This document shows positions 25,496-34,766 of a stretch of DNA of 64,000 nt, piece after piece. Each line of letters opens with the position of its first letter. The first letter of the stretch is position 1. A program made the position numbers and the translations under genes. This DNA comes from Bin5 sp965232575 (GTDB lineage Bacteria; Chloroflexota; Anaerolineae; Caldilineales; Caldilineaceae). The stretch is taken from the NCBI GenBank assembly GCA_965232575.1, contig CBDDPZ010000009.1, positions 1,857,984-1,921,983 of the forward strand. The letters are read 5' to 3'. The notes under the pieces are model-generated. The model was not told where the DNA came from and searched no databases. It worked only from the letters and a program-made list of their open reading frames with translations.

Positions 25496-26017
25496 ATGAA
25501 GAATGGAATAAGCTCCGAAGAGCATCGGCGGCAGGCGGAAGAAGAAAAGGGCAGCATCGCCTTTGCGATCGTGACCGTCTCCGATACACGCACGCCGGAA
25601 ACGGACCGCAGCGGCCAGACTATCCGCCAGATGGCCGAGGCTGAGGGTCATCAGGTGATCGCCTCCCGCATCGTGCCGGACGAGCCGGAAGAGGTTGCGG
25701 CGGCACTGGACGATTTCAGCGGGAGCGGCGCGCAGGTGATCATCTTCAACGGAGGCACAGGCGTCAGCAAGCGGGACCGCACCTACGACGTACTGTCGCG
25801 GGCGTTGGAAAAGGAGCTGCCGGGATTCGGGGAGATATTTCGGATGCTTAGCTACGACGAGGTGGGGGCGGCGGCGATGCTCAGCCGGGCCACTGCGGGC
25901 ACATACCGGGGCTGCGCGATCATCAGTTTGCCGGGATCGACCAATGCGGTCAGGCTGGCGATGGAGAAGCTGATTTTGCCGGAGATTCAGCATTTGGCGT
26001 GGGAGATCACGCGTTGA
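25496..26017 (+). CDS. moaB: Molybdenum cofactor biosynthesis protein MoaB/MogA family
   Basis: A 173-residue cytosolic protein of the MoaB/MogA/MoeA-domain fold, involved in adenylation of molybdopterin before metal insertion. Seen: IVTVSDTRTPETDRSGQ at about residues 25-41, the MPT-binding GGTG at 86-89 (FNGGTGVSKRD), SRATAG at 130-135 and the SLPGSTNAV loop near 144-152. The length matches MoaB. The ATG at 25496 follows GAGAGGGTGAAAC, an acceptable ribosome binding site. No other molybdenum cofactor genes are nearby, so it is apparently a single-gene unit here. Confidence 0.9.
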   Translation: MKNGISSEEHRRQAEEEKGSIAFAIVTVSDTRTPETDRSGQTIRQMAEAEGHQVIASRIVPDEPEEVAAALDDFSGSGAQVIIFNGGTGVSKRDRTYDVLSRALEKELPGFGEIFRMLSYDEVGAAAMLSRATAGTYRGCAIISLPGSTNAVRLAMEKLILPEIQHLAWEITR

Positions 26018-26262
26018 GCAGATGCGCGAGCGGGCATTGCGGGTGGTAACCGGGCAGGTATCCTTTGGGTGCCGTAGACATCAGCGATAGGGCGGGAACA
26101 ATACCCCTGCTTACAATCTCCCGGAACACGGGCGCCGCTGGCGCAAACTCAGTGATTTGACGTTGTCTGTCAGCACGCAACGGCATTGAAAACTGCGCTA
26201 TCTAATCCACCGAGTACCGGAATACGCTTTTCTTACTGCTGGCCGCAACGCATACCGGTCAA

Positions 26263-26631
26263 ATGCGCGCGCAAGGATGCCAACTGATCGACCTCACCGC
26301 CCATCCCGCCGTGGGCATTCACCTTGATTCCTTTCACATGAACCTCGAAGAGAACGACCTGGGCGATGCCATTCGCCTGGCCGGTGACAGACTGATCCAC
26401 TTTCACGGCAGTGAGAGCCACCGGGGCACACCTAGCTCCGGCGTGGTGCCCTGGGAGCAGGTGGCAGGAGGGCTGGGGGAGGTCGGATATGACGGCTTTG
26501 TGATCATCGAGTCATTCAACCACCTGAGTTGGCTGGGACCGCTGGCGCATTTCCGGCACCCGTCAACCGAGTCACCGGAAGTTCTGGGACGGGACGGCCT
26601 CGCTTTTCTGAAGAAGGCGCTGCGCGGCTGA
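26263..26631 (+). pseudogene. C-terminal fragment of a sugar epimerase/isomerase
   Basis: Only the C-terminal ~120 residues of a D-tagatose 3-epimerase-like TIM barrel remain. Two metal-site strands are intact, Asp in GIHLDSFHMNLEE and His in RLIHFHGSESHRG, as is the last Glu in VIIESFNH, but the N-terminal half including the first Glu ligand is missing. The fragment aligns with residues ~160-280 of the protein at 20838-21683. Upstream sequence in frame shows no further similarity. A half barrel would not fold as the family enzyme, so this is called a truncated pseudogene. A small independently translated protein cannot be excluded. Confidence 0.7.
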
Positions 26632-26634
26632 ATT

Positions 26635-26957
26635 GCGTTGGCGCTGGACCCACAGTAACGATAGAACCCGGAATCCACTGACGCAGCTCCGATTGAGGGG
26701 ACGAGAGGTGCGAACTGTCCGCGTTTCCCTCTTGGGTCGCGTCGCGCCCGCGAAATGCCCATTGCGATCGATTCGGATATATGTTGTATGTAACAAGAAG
26801 GGCAGGACCTCTCTGAAGTTTTGCGGCTTCAGATTGGAAACCTGGTCGGTGATCGTGCGAAGTGCCTTAGTTTCGACAGGGTTTCCATCAGCGAAGCCTT
26901 GCGATTGCATACCTGGAAAGATCTGTGCGGGGCATCAGGAAGTAGCGAGGTGCATCG
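26635..26957. other. Intergenic region with no recognised feature
   Basis: About 320 bases between the isomerase fragment and the small conserved gene. A long reading frame crosses it, but its Arg/Cys-rich composition is not protein-like. No RNA gene, hairpin terminator or repeat of note was seen. Confidence 0.4.
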
Positions 26958-27317
26958 ATGCAAGCCGAGGACATAGCCCACCGGCTACGTGTCTGTCTGA
27001 CAAAGTACAGCGAGGGTAGTCTTCAGGAGGCAGATCTCCAAGATATTCTCGACATGCTGCAAGATGGGACTGCCCGGCGCCAGCAACTGCTCTACCTCAG
27101 CGCTTCAGGTTCGTCGGTTCACTCGCCTGTAATAGGCATGTCGTTAGTCCAGGAGGAGGGCGGAGGAGGACTGGACGATGGGGAGCGGTGGCCTTACGAG
27201 ACGGTGCTGGACGCCATTCGGGATGGTTGGCGCGTGATCAAGTTCCCGGAGATGGCGCTCATGCTGCACGAAACGCATACCTATGGACTCGGTTGCGAAT
27301 TCATATTGGAGAAGTGA
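26958..27317 (+). CDS. Conserved hypothetical protein
   Basis: A 119-residue protein with a helical N-terminal half (QAEDIAHRLRVCLTKYSEGSLQEADLQDILDML) and a C-terminal half containing YETVLDAIRDGWRVIKFPEMAL and YGLGCEFILEK. No signal peptide or membrane segment. The balanced composition and close spacing (ten bases) to the downstream PhyH gene support a real gene co-transcribed with it. I do not assign a function. The start ATG at 26958 has GGTGCATCG upstream, a weak ribosome binding site. Confidence 0.65.
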   Translation: MQAEDIAHRLRVCLTKYSEGSLQEADLQDILDMLQDGTARRQQLLYLSASGSSVHSPVIGMSLVQEEGGGGLDDGERWPYETVLDAIRDGWRVIKFPEMALMLHETHTYGLGCEFILEK

Positions 27318-27327
27318 GAAAGGCGCC

Positions 27328-28176
27328 ATGTTAGGGCAAATCCATGATTGTGAACCGACACTCAGCGACGAGCAGGTCGTCGATTTTTGCCGCCAAGGAT
27401 TGTTGATCCTGGAGCGGGCCGTACCCGACGAGATCAACCGGCGGGCGATGGAGTTTCGCGACGTCTGCCCCGACAATCGCGTAGACGAAATCCTGTTCGA
27501 AGATTGGTTCATGGACGCGGTCATCAAGAATCCGCAGGCGGCCGGCGCGATTCGCTCGCTGTTGGGAAAGAACTTCAGACTGCCGTTGGGCATGAGCAAC
27601 CACCGCGTCAAGACTCCAGAGGCGGCGCAGGGCTGGCATACTGACGGCGGTTCGATCTACACGCCTCGACTGGACTATCTGCAGGTCTTCTACTATCCCC
27701 AGGATACACCGCGGGAACTCGGCCCGCTGGAGGTGTTGCCGGCTTCACACTTTGCCCGTATCAAGGCCAACTATATGGCGCATTACGACAGGATCAAGCC
27801 CGGCCTGGTCACCGCGTTGCCCGCCGGATCGATTATCGTCACCGTCTATTCGATCTGGCACCGCCGCAGCCGTTCGACGGTGGACGGCCTGCGCAACATG
27901 CTCAAGTATAACTATTGGCGCACTTCGCCGCCGCAGCGCGACTGGAAAACGGATCCGCAGTTCGATTTTTCCAAGGCCAACTTCGCCACGGGAACGCCTC
28001 TTTTTGAGGGTTTCCGGGGCAGGCCGTATGTGGCGGAAATGTTCTGCTGGCTCTGCGGTTTAGGCGAATTTGACTTTGTTGGCGGGCAAGGCTGGCCGAT
28101 CGTGCCTGAGACTCAGCCGGGCGTGGAGCAAGCGGGGATACCATCTGCCTTGAAATCTGAAACTGTACCGACTTAA
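27328..28176 (+). CDS. Phytanoyl-CoA dioxygenase (PhyH) family protein
   Basis: A 282-residue Fe(II)/2-oxoglutarate oxygenase. Iron ligands are His104-x-Asp106 (GWHTDGGS) and distal His178 (SIWHRRSRST), followed by Arg residues suited to bind the 2-oxoglutarate carboxylate. The N-terminal SDEQVVDFCRQGLLILERAV is the typical PhyH beginning. The ATG at 27328 is chosen over an upstream in-frame start because it follows AAAGG and lies just after the stop of the small protein gene. It is only distantly related to the PhyH protein at 1560-2360. Substrate unknown. Confidence 0.87.
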   Translation: MLGQIHDCEPTLSDEQVVDFCRQGLLILERAVPDEINRRAMEFRDVCPDNRVDEILFEDWFMDAVIKNPQAAGAIRSLLGKNFRLPLGMSNHRVKTPEAAQGWHTDGGSIYTPRLDYLQVFYYPQDTPRELGPLEVLPASHFARIKANYMAHYDRIKPGLVTALPAGSIIVTVYSIWHRRSRSTVDGLRNMLKYNYWRTSPPQRDWKTDPQFDFSKANFATGTPLFEGFRGRPYVAEMFCWLCGLGEFDFVGGQGWPIVPETQPGVEQAGIPSALKSETVPT

Positions 28177-28447
28177 CTTGTCTGCGGGGCCTCCATTCCG
28201 AGTACCGGATTCGGCATCCTCGCCCGCCTCCGTTGTGATGCAGCTGCGCGTAGGTTGGTTGACGTCCTCGCATACAATCTATCTTCGGTGGATCTAACGG
28301 CCAACATGGCGGGACGATCCAATTTGCTGGCGATCCTCTTTATCCGTCGCGTGTAATTCAGTTGAAGTACACATTTCGTCCATTGAGGCCATATTACACC
28401 ATAAGGGAGGAGAACGATGGAGAGAAAGAACGAGCAGAAGAGGGGGC

Positions 28448-30070
28448 ATGAGCCGGCGGGGCTTTCTCGGCCTGACCGGCGCCGCTGTGGGCACTGGTGT
28501 TTTGGCTGCATGCGCTCCCGCGCCGGCGCCCGCAGAGGTTGCGGCACCGGCTGAGGCCCAGGCTCCGGCCGAGCCGGCGATGGCGATGCATTCGAGGCCA
28601 ATTATCGTCTCGCTACGCGACACGGGGGACGACGGGCACCAGAAAGCGGGTCAAGACGCGCTTATCGCGGCCTACAAGGCGCATCAACCGGACGTAGATG
28701 TTGTCTTTGAGGCGCCTCCCGGCGGGATCCAGGGTGGGTACCACGCCTGGCTTACGACGCAGCTTGCGGCGGAGGATATTCGCCTGGATATCGTTTCGGG
28801 CGTCGATGTCGGGACGTTCCGGGACTATCTCAACCTGGACAGGTACGTGAGCGCCTACAATCCTTACGCCGACAAGCCGTGGAATGAAGCCTTCAATTTT
28901 GAACGCTTCAAGTGGGCCAACGCGAAGGGAGAACGGTATGGCCTGGCCGCTGCCGGGGCGGAAGTCTTCTGGTATGCGAACATGACGATGCTTGACGAGG
29001 TCGGGGCGAAGGTGCCGGACACGTGGAGCGAGTTTATCGACGCCTGTGAGAAGCTGACGGCGGTTGTGGACAGCCCGATCGTGATCAATTTCACGCGGCA
29101 GGGGCATCAGTGGGTATCGGGCGTCTACTTTGACCAGTACCACCTGGATTGGGTGGAGACGGTGCGCGCCCACGAAGGTGACTGGAACTACGATCCTGAG
29201 TTCGACGGCAACTTTGTGTTCGACCCGGACGACAAGGATATTCATTCCAAGTATACCTATAATGGTCAGCGCTACTTCCGGGCGATCCGGGAGGGCGAAT
29301 TGCGCTTCGACACCGACGCGTTTGCCGAAATGATCGACAACCTTTCGATGGCGTGGCCACAGTATGCGACGGAGGACTTTTTCGTTCGCAGCAACGATGG
29401 GTATGCGACGTGGCTGCAGCAGCAGGCGGCGTTCATGCCCTCCGGCACCTGGGCGCTACCCACGGTTGACCGTGATCTGAAAGAGATAACGCCTGAGCGC
29501 CTGGAAGCGTTGGGGTTGGATGAGAGTACTCAGGTTGAGACCTTGGAGTGGGCCGTTTTCCCCTTCCCGACGATAGAAGGGCCGCTGGTACAGTGCCGCG
29601 CAAAGGACGTGGCGGGACAGGGGGATGCCTACGTCAGCATCGTCAAGAAAAACCAGGAGCAGATCGATCGCTGTCTCGATTTTCTCATGTTCTGGTATTC
29701 GGAGCCCGGCATGCAGACCTACTATGACGCGCGGCTGGAGGAAGGATGGCCAGGCATGGGCTCGTCGGACGTGTACGGGGTAACCTATCCGCCGGAGCGC
29801 CAGATGCTGAATGATATGGTCAGGCCGATGGGGAACGCCGAGCTGAACCAAAACAACTGGGAGTATTTCAGCGGGTACGAGTCCTGGGACAATACGCACG
29901 TGGTCAACGTCAAGAACGCGTACAAGGAGGCGCTGGAGCGCAAGATAACCGGCGCCGAGTGTGCCCAGTTCTATCAGCAGTACTGGATGGACAATTTTGA
30001 CGACATCCTGGCGCTGAAGGACGTTACGCACGCGGATCTCGACAATCCTGCGCGGGAACCGGGAACGTAG
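28448..30070 (+). CDS. Extracellular solute-binding lipoprotein of a sugar ABC transporter
   Basis: A 540-residue binding protein, long for the family. The N-terminus has a twin-arginine-like MSRRGFLGLTG and a lipobox ending LAAC (Cys22), then an Ala/Pro-rich linker. The mature domain shows typical family 1 features (AAYKAHQPDVDVVFEAPPGG, MLDEVGAKVPDTWSEFIDACEKL). ATG at 28448 has AGAGGGGG upstream; an ATG at 28417 is out of frame. It heads a transporter cluster with two permeases (30246, 32270), followed by a P450 pseudogene and an amidohydrolase. The ligand is probably a carbohydrate, possibly an oligosaccharide given its size. Confidence 0.89.
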   Translation: MSRRGFLGLTGAAVGTGVLAACAPAPAPAEVAAPAEAQAPAEPAMAMHSRPIIVSLRDTGDDGHQKAGQDALIAAYKAHQPDVDVVFEAPPGGIQGGYHAWLTTQLAAEDIRLDIVSGVDVGTFRDYLNLDRYVSAYNPYADKPWNEAFNFERFKWANAKGERYGLAAAGAEVFWYANMTMLDEVGAKVPDTWSEFIDACEKLTAVVDSPIVINFTRQGHQWVSGVYFDQYHLDWVETVRAHEGDWNYDPEFDGNFVFDPDDKDIHSKYTYNGQRYFRAIREGELRFDTDAFAEMIDNLSMAWPQYATEDFFVRSNDGYATWLQQQAAFMPSGTWALPTVDRDLKEITPERLEALGLDESTQVETLEWAVFPFPTIEGPLVQCRAKDVAGQGDAYVSIVKKNQEQIDRCLDFLMFWYSEPGMQTYYDARLEEGWPGMGSSDVYGVTYPPERQMLNDMVRPMGNAELNQNNWEYFSGYESWDNTHVVNVKNAYKEALERKITGAECAQFYQQYWMDNFDDILALKDVTHADLDNPAREPGT

Positions 30071-30245
30071 CGGCAGGACTGCCCGGCCGCCGTCAACCGT
30101 CCAGAATCCTCGCGTTGGCGGCGGCCAGGGTGGTGGTTTTCAGGCTGAGTTGACCGATTTCAGCGCCGTCCACTTTTTGGCAGCCGGGCTGTACATGGCA
30201 GCCGGCATTCAAGATTAAACTCTCAAAGGTCATTCCAAAAAAATC

Positions 30246-32243
30246 ATGGTACCAGTTTCGGCGGGGGCCTCTTCCCGATTTCACAGTCGTGGCCTGCAAG
30301 TCCTGATTGGTGTGCTGGTATTGACCGTGCTGGTCAACGCCGGTTTTTTCGTTCTGGTTCGAATGGCAGACGAAGAGGCGCTTACGCCGCTTGCGGTATC
30401 GGGCAGGCAGCTGGCGATTGTCGTTCCACTCGATGAGAGCACGATGGTAGCGGGGACGGTGGACGACCGGCTCGTGCTGCTAGAGGAAGGCACTACGGTT
30501 CGCGAAGTACAACTCGACGCCGTGATCGGCAGCATCGACATTGCGCCCGACGGGGATACAGTTTACGTAGGGTTGGGCGACGGCAGCGTCAAGGCGCTGA
30601 ACCGGCAATTTCAGGTTGTGAACGAGGCCAAAGTTGCGGGCAGAGTCGTTGGCGTGAGGGCGAACAGCCAGGGGGAACTCTTCGTTGCGCACGGCGTCGC
30701 CATCCGGACGAACAGGTTTTACATCTCCTATTTCCCCACGCCGGGCGCCGAGCCGGCCTTCACTAACAAGGCAGAATTCACAATTTATGGCCTGGATGTC
30801 GCCGATGATGCCGCCTACTACGGGACCGGCAACGCGCGGGTCGTGGCAGTGGGGGTCGACGGCGAGACGCGCTGGCGGACCATGGTGCCTTTCCCGGTCA
30901 TCCGGTTGAAGGCGTTGCCCGAGGTTGGGCAGTTGTTGGTGAGCGATGAAAACGGGGATCTGACCCTTCTCGGTACGCAAGGCCAGACGTACTGGCAGGT
31001 GAACCCGACCGGTTTCCGCCTGCAGAGCCTGGGCCTTTGATCCCGCGACCGGCACTTATCTGGCCGGGGATGTTCAGGGCACACTGGTGGCTTTGGATGC
31101 GGCGGGCAATATCCTGTCAACGACGGAAGCAGGTGAAGGGAAAATCACGGCCCTGGTTCCTGCCGGCGGCGGACGGTTTACGGTCGTGCCGCAGGATGGG
31201 CCGTGGCACAACTTGAATGCGGGGGGATGCGCGGCGTTGGCCTGGCGGAGCAGTTTCGCTTTCGCTGGATTATCGTCGATCTCGGATTGCTGCTGCTTCT
31301 GATGATTTTGACCCGCACGATCGAGAGTTGGTGGACGGCATTGTGCGGTCTGGCGGAAAGGATGCGCCGCGCCTACCTCTTCTATATTTTTATTTTCCCC
31401 TCGCTTATGTTGGTCCTGGTTTTCAGCTACTACCCGGCGGCGCTGGCGTTCTATACTTCGTTCACCAATATGAGCCTGCGCCGGGTCACTGAATTCATCG
31501 GTGTTGCCAACTACGTCACCATTTTCATGGAGGACTTCTATTTCCGGGTCGGATTCATCAATCTGCTCATTATTGCCGTCACTGACGTAATCAAGACGGT
31601 TACGGTTCCACTCTTCGTCGCCGAGCTTATCTACTGGTTGCGCAGCAGCAAGTTGAGATATCTGTTTCGGACGCTTTATGTCTTTCCCGCGGTCGTTCCC
31701 GGTCTGGTCACTATCCTCTTGTGGCGGATGATCTATGATCCCAACATCGGTCTGCTGAACCGGATCTTGACGGGAGTCGGCTTGTCGCACCTGAATACGG
31801 CGTGGTTGGGAAATGAGAACACGGCGCTCTGGGCGATCATAGGAGCCGGGTTCCCCTATGTCGAAATCTTCGCCCTGATCATCTATCTGGGCGGGCTGAT
31901 GGACATCAACCCGGAGTTATACGATGCGGCCCACATTGACGGCGCGAACTGGTGGTCGCGGTTTTGGCGCGTTGATGTTCCGCTGCTCGAGGCGCAGTTT
32001 CGCCTTCTGCTGTTTTTCACTTTTGCAGGCTCGATCGCAGGGTTCGCGAACATCTGGATCTTTACACGCGGCGGCCCCGGTTACGCCACCTACACGCCGG
32101 CGTTGGCGATGTACCGCCAACTGATCGACACCGAGTACGGCTACAGTTCGGCGATTGGCGTAATCCTGTTCATTACGAGTTTCGTCGCCACAGTGGTGAT
32201 ACTGCGCTTCCGCAGAGATGAAACGATCGAGAGAGTCGCATAG
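30246..32243 (+). pseudogene. MalF-type ABC permease with an N-terminal PQQ-like propeller insertion; two compensating indels
   Basis: The correct product would be about 665 residues: an N-terminal TM helix (18-38, VLIGVLVLTVLVNAGFFVLV), an extracytoplasmic beta-propeller (about 60-325, with blades such as DTVYVGLGDGSVKALNR and GTYLAGDVQGTLVALDAAGN), a second TM helix near 340 (WIIVDLGLLLLLMIL), then a MalF-type permease with EAA loop near 555 (ELYDAAHIDGANWWSRFW). The frame is lost at 31031-31033, where one extra G interrupts LQSL/AFDPATG, and is restored at the G tract 31222-31227, where one G is missing before GMRGVGLAEQFRFRW. Only about 190 bases are out of frame. The balanced homopolymer pattern favours consensus errors, so the gene may well be intact. 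Confidence 0.8.
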
Positions 32244-32269
32244 CTGACGAGTGCGAGGCAGAGTTCAAG

Positions 32270-33166
32270 ATGGCCGGACTTCAGAGAGTTCCAGGAATTA
32301 CTGCGAGCAAAACGCCTTTTTATTGGGTGCGGCTGCAGCGGTTCCATGCTACCTTGAGTTCTGGATTTCAAATCGGCTGCCTTTCGATCATTCTGTTCTT
32401 CGCCTTTGTGCCGATACTCATGATGTTGTCGATGGCATTGCGGCCGACGGTGTTGATATACGCCGATTACTGGGGGATGCCGATTCCGCCGACATTTCAG
32501 AACTTCAGGGTCGCTCTATTCGATCTCTTCCCATCGATGGTGCGCACACTTGCTGTCGAACTTGGTTCTATCGCGGGCATTCTGGTGTTTGCTGCGCTGG
32601 CCTCGTATGCCTTTGCGCGCATTCCGGCGTCTGGGCGGGAGAAGCTGTTTCTGCTGGTACTGGCAGTGATGATGATTCCCGGCATCGTGCTGCTGGTGCC
32701 CCATTTCGTTCTGGCCAGGCAACTGAACCTGGTGCGCACTTTTCATGGTTTGATCATCTTTTACATAGCAGGCGGACAGCCATTCGCGATCTTTTTGATC
32801 ACCACGTTCTTCCGTTCGCAGCCGAGCGAGATGTTTGAGTCGGCGCGCGTCGACGGCGCATCGGAGTTGCAGTCGCTGCTTCACATTGCGCTGCCGCTGG
32901 CCCGGCCTATCCTGGTGACGGTGGCGAATTTCATCGGCATCTATCAGGACTTCATATGGCCGGGGATGATGTTGCGCAGCGACCAGTGGACGCTGATGCT
33001 GGCGCTGGAACGGTACGATCCGCGGCTGAGCCAGTTTTTCAGCCGGCCGGAACTGGGCCTGCAGGCGGCCGGTTTCGCGTTTGCCGTGGTGCCTCAGCTG
33101 ATCCTTTTTGCTTTCGGCATGCAATATTTCATTCAGGGCTTAACCTCCGGATCGGTTAAGGGCTGA
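32270..33166 (+). CDS. Carbohydrate ABC transporter permease, MalG type
   Basis: A 298-residue permease with six predicted transmembrane segments beginning near FQIGCLSIILFFAFVPILMML. The EAA coupling loop is present (EMFESARVDGASELQSLLHIALPLARPIL). It starts 27 bases after the propeller-permease and is its natural partner. No ATPase gene is in the cluster. The sequence is only moderately similar to the MalG-type protein at 21693-22538, so the two transporters are separate lineages rather than a recent duplicate. Confidence 0.89.
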   Translation: MAGLQRVPGITASKTPFYWVRLQRFHATLSSGFQIGCLSIILFFAFVPILMMLSMALRPTVLIYADYWGMPIPPTFQNFRVALFDLFPSMVRTLAVELGSIAGILVFAALASYAFARIPASGREKLFLLVLAVMMIPGIVLLVPHFVLARQLNLVRTFHGLIIFYIAGGQPFAIFLITTFFRSQPSEMFESARVDGASELQSLLHIALPLARPILVTVANFIGIYQDFIWPGMMLRSDQWTLMLALERYDPRLSQFFSRPELGLQAAGFAFAVVPQLILFAFGMQYFIQGLTSGSVKG

Positions 33167-33272
33167 ACCCTGTCGGCCGGGCTGATGAGTTGACTCGATT
33201 TCGCTGGAATTGAGAGGCTGGCAGAGCAAGAAATTCTAGGGGAAACTGCCCCAATCGAAAAGGGAGAGCAGA

Positions 33273-33739
33273 ATGTCAAGTCCAGTGGTACACGCCAAAT
33301 TTGACGATTATCTGGCTTCGACCGAATTCTACAACGATCCGTACCCCGTCTATCATATGCTGCGGGACGAGGCGCCCATCTACTGGAGTGAGCTTTAGAA
33401 CGCCTGGGTTTTGACCCGCTACGCAGATGTACTCGATGTGGAGATGGGCGACCATCAGATCGGAAAACATCAGCTCGTCTTTGCAATGGTCGGCGCCGCC
33501 AATCGGGACCCGTGTCAGTTCCCCGATCCAGACCGCTTCGACATCACGCGCAGCAACAATCGGCATGTCACCTTTGGTCATGGCATCCATTTCTGCGTCG
33601 GCGCGCCGCTGGCCCGCCCGGAGACCAGGATTGCCATCAACACGACCTTGCGCCCCGCCTGCAATTGGAGACTGAAGAGCTTGAATGGCATCAGCATATC
33701 GGTCTGCGCGGGCTGAAGTCATTGCCGGTGCGGTTCTAA
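33273..33739 (+). pseudogene. Cytochrome P450 pseudogene
   Basis: N-terminal P450 sequence (FYNDPYPVYHMLRDEAPIYW, then WVLTRYADVL) is interrupted by an in-frame TAG at 33396-33398. It then jumps to the C-terminal part: LVFAMVGAANRDPCQFPDPDRFDI followed by the haem-binding FGHGIHFCVGAPLAR with its axial Cys. The middle of the protein, including the I-helix and ExxR, about 250 residues, is missing. The expected C-terminal ending GLRGLKSLPVRF is found in another frame just before 33739, showing a further frameshift near 33700. A good ribosome binding site (AGGGAGAG) remains. This is real decay with a deletion, a stop and a frameshift. Confidence 0.85.
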
Positions 33740-33878
33740 CGAATCACGTATTTCGCATCGCGTAACGCGGGCGGAAGGTCTCGGTTTCAAGCGAGATACG
33801 GTTGAGCCGGAGCAGTTCGGGGCGTATACGACCAACTACGTTTGCAGAATCCCCTGGCCGGGCGGCAAGGAGGAGATT

Positions 33879-34766
33879 GTGAGTCAGAAGAGTGTGAGCG
33901 AACTGGGCATGGTGGACACCCATGTTCATTTCTGGCAGTTCGAATTGCTGCGCCGCGCCTGGCAACCGCCGCCGGTCATTTTTCGGACGTTTGCGCCGGA
34001 AGACCTGATCGACGACGCAGCGGCTGTCGGCGTCAACCGCTGCGTGCTGGTCGAAGCCGGGATGACGGAGGAGGATAACCGGGCGCTGGCCGATTTCGCG
34101 GCGGGGTCCGAGTTGGTCGAGGCCATGATCGCGTATGCCGACCTGGAAAGCCCGACGTTGGAGCAGGAACTGGATAACTTCACAAAGATTCCGAAGTTCA
34201 GGGGCGTCCGAATGCGGTTTGAAGGACATCCCGACCCCGATATTCTGGCCCGCCAGAGCGTGATCGACGGAATCCGGAAAGTTGCAGAGCGAAGTCTCAT
34301 TGTCGAGTTTCTGGTCGATACCAGCCATTTGAACGACATCCTGGGAGTCTACGAGCGGGTGCCGGACCTCAAGGGGATGATCGAGCACATGGGTAAGCCC
34401 GACCTGCGACGCGGCATGGACCGTACAGCGTGGCGTCAACATATGCGGGCGCTGGCCGAACATACGGACGCGTTCTGCAAACTGTCAGTCGGTCCCCGCG
34501 TCGCCGCCTTGGAGGAAATCTTCGCCCACCAGGGAGAAGGCTGGGACCTGGAATGGATCCAGCCACCTATTCAGTATCTTGTGGAGCAGTTTGGGCCGGA
34601 GCGGTTGGCGTGGGGTAGCGACTGGCCGCTTGTACTTTTGGAAACCGACTACGCTGGAGGCCTTCAGGCAGTGCGGGATGCGCTGGGGCCAATTGGCGCT
34701 GACGATGAGATGCGCCTGTTTCGGACGACAGCCATGCAGTTCTATTCGTTATCGCAAGCCAGTTGA
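33879..34766 (+). CDS. Amidohydrolase family protein, lactonase-like
   Basis: A 295-residue metal-dependent TIM-barrel hydrolase resembling COG3618 proteins, which include L-fuconolactonase and 2-pyrone-4,6-dicarboxylate lactonase. Seen: HxH at about residues 15-17 (MVDTHVHFWQ), a conserved His in MIEHMGKPDL, and the metal-binding Asp in LAWGSDWPL. The GTG at 33879 has AAGGAGG five bases upstream. The reading frame is also open upstream of this GTG into unrelated coding-like sequence, possibly the tail of another decayed gene. Its position after a sugar transporter favours hydrolysis of a sugar lactone. Substrate unproven. Confidence 0.85.
   Translation: MSQKSVSELGMVDTHVHFWQFELLRRAWQPPPVIFRTFAPEDLIDDAAAVGVNRCVLVEAGMTEEDNRALADFAAGSELVEAMIAYADLESPTLEQELDNFTKIPKFRGVRMRFEGHPDPDILARQSVIDGIRKVAERSLIVEFLVDTSHLNDILGVYERVPDLKGMIEHMGKPDLRRGMDRTAWRQHMRALAEHTDAFCKLSVGPRVAALEEIFAHQGEGWDLEWIQPPIQYLVEQFGPERLAWGSDWPLVLLETDYAGGLQAVRDALGPIGADDEMRLFRTTAMQFYSLSQAS

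Noticed and set aside
26633..27019. 128-codon plus-strand frame.
   Set aside because: Arg/Cys-rich composition, no ribosome binding site, overlaps the better-supported gene at 26958.
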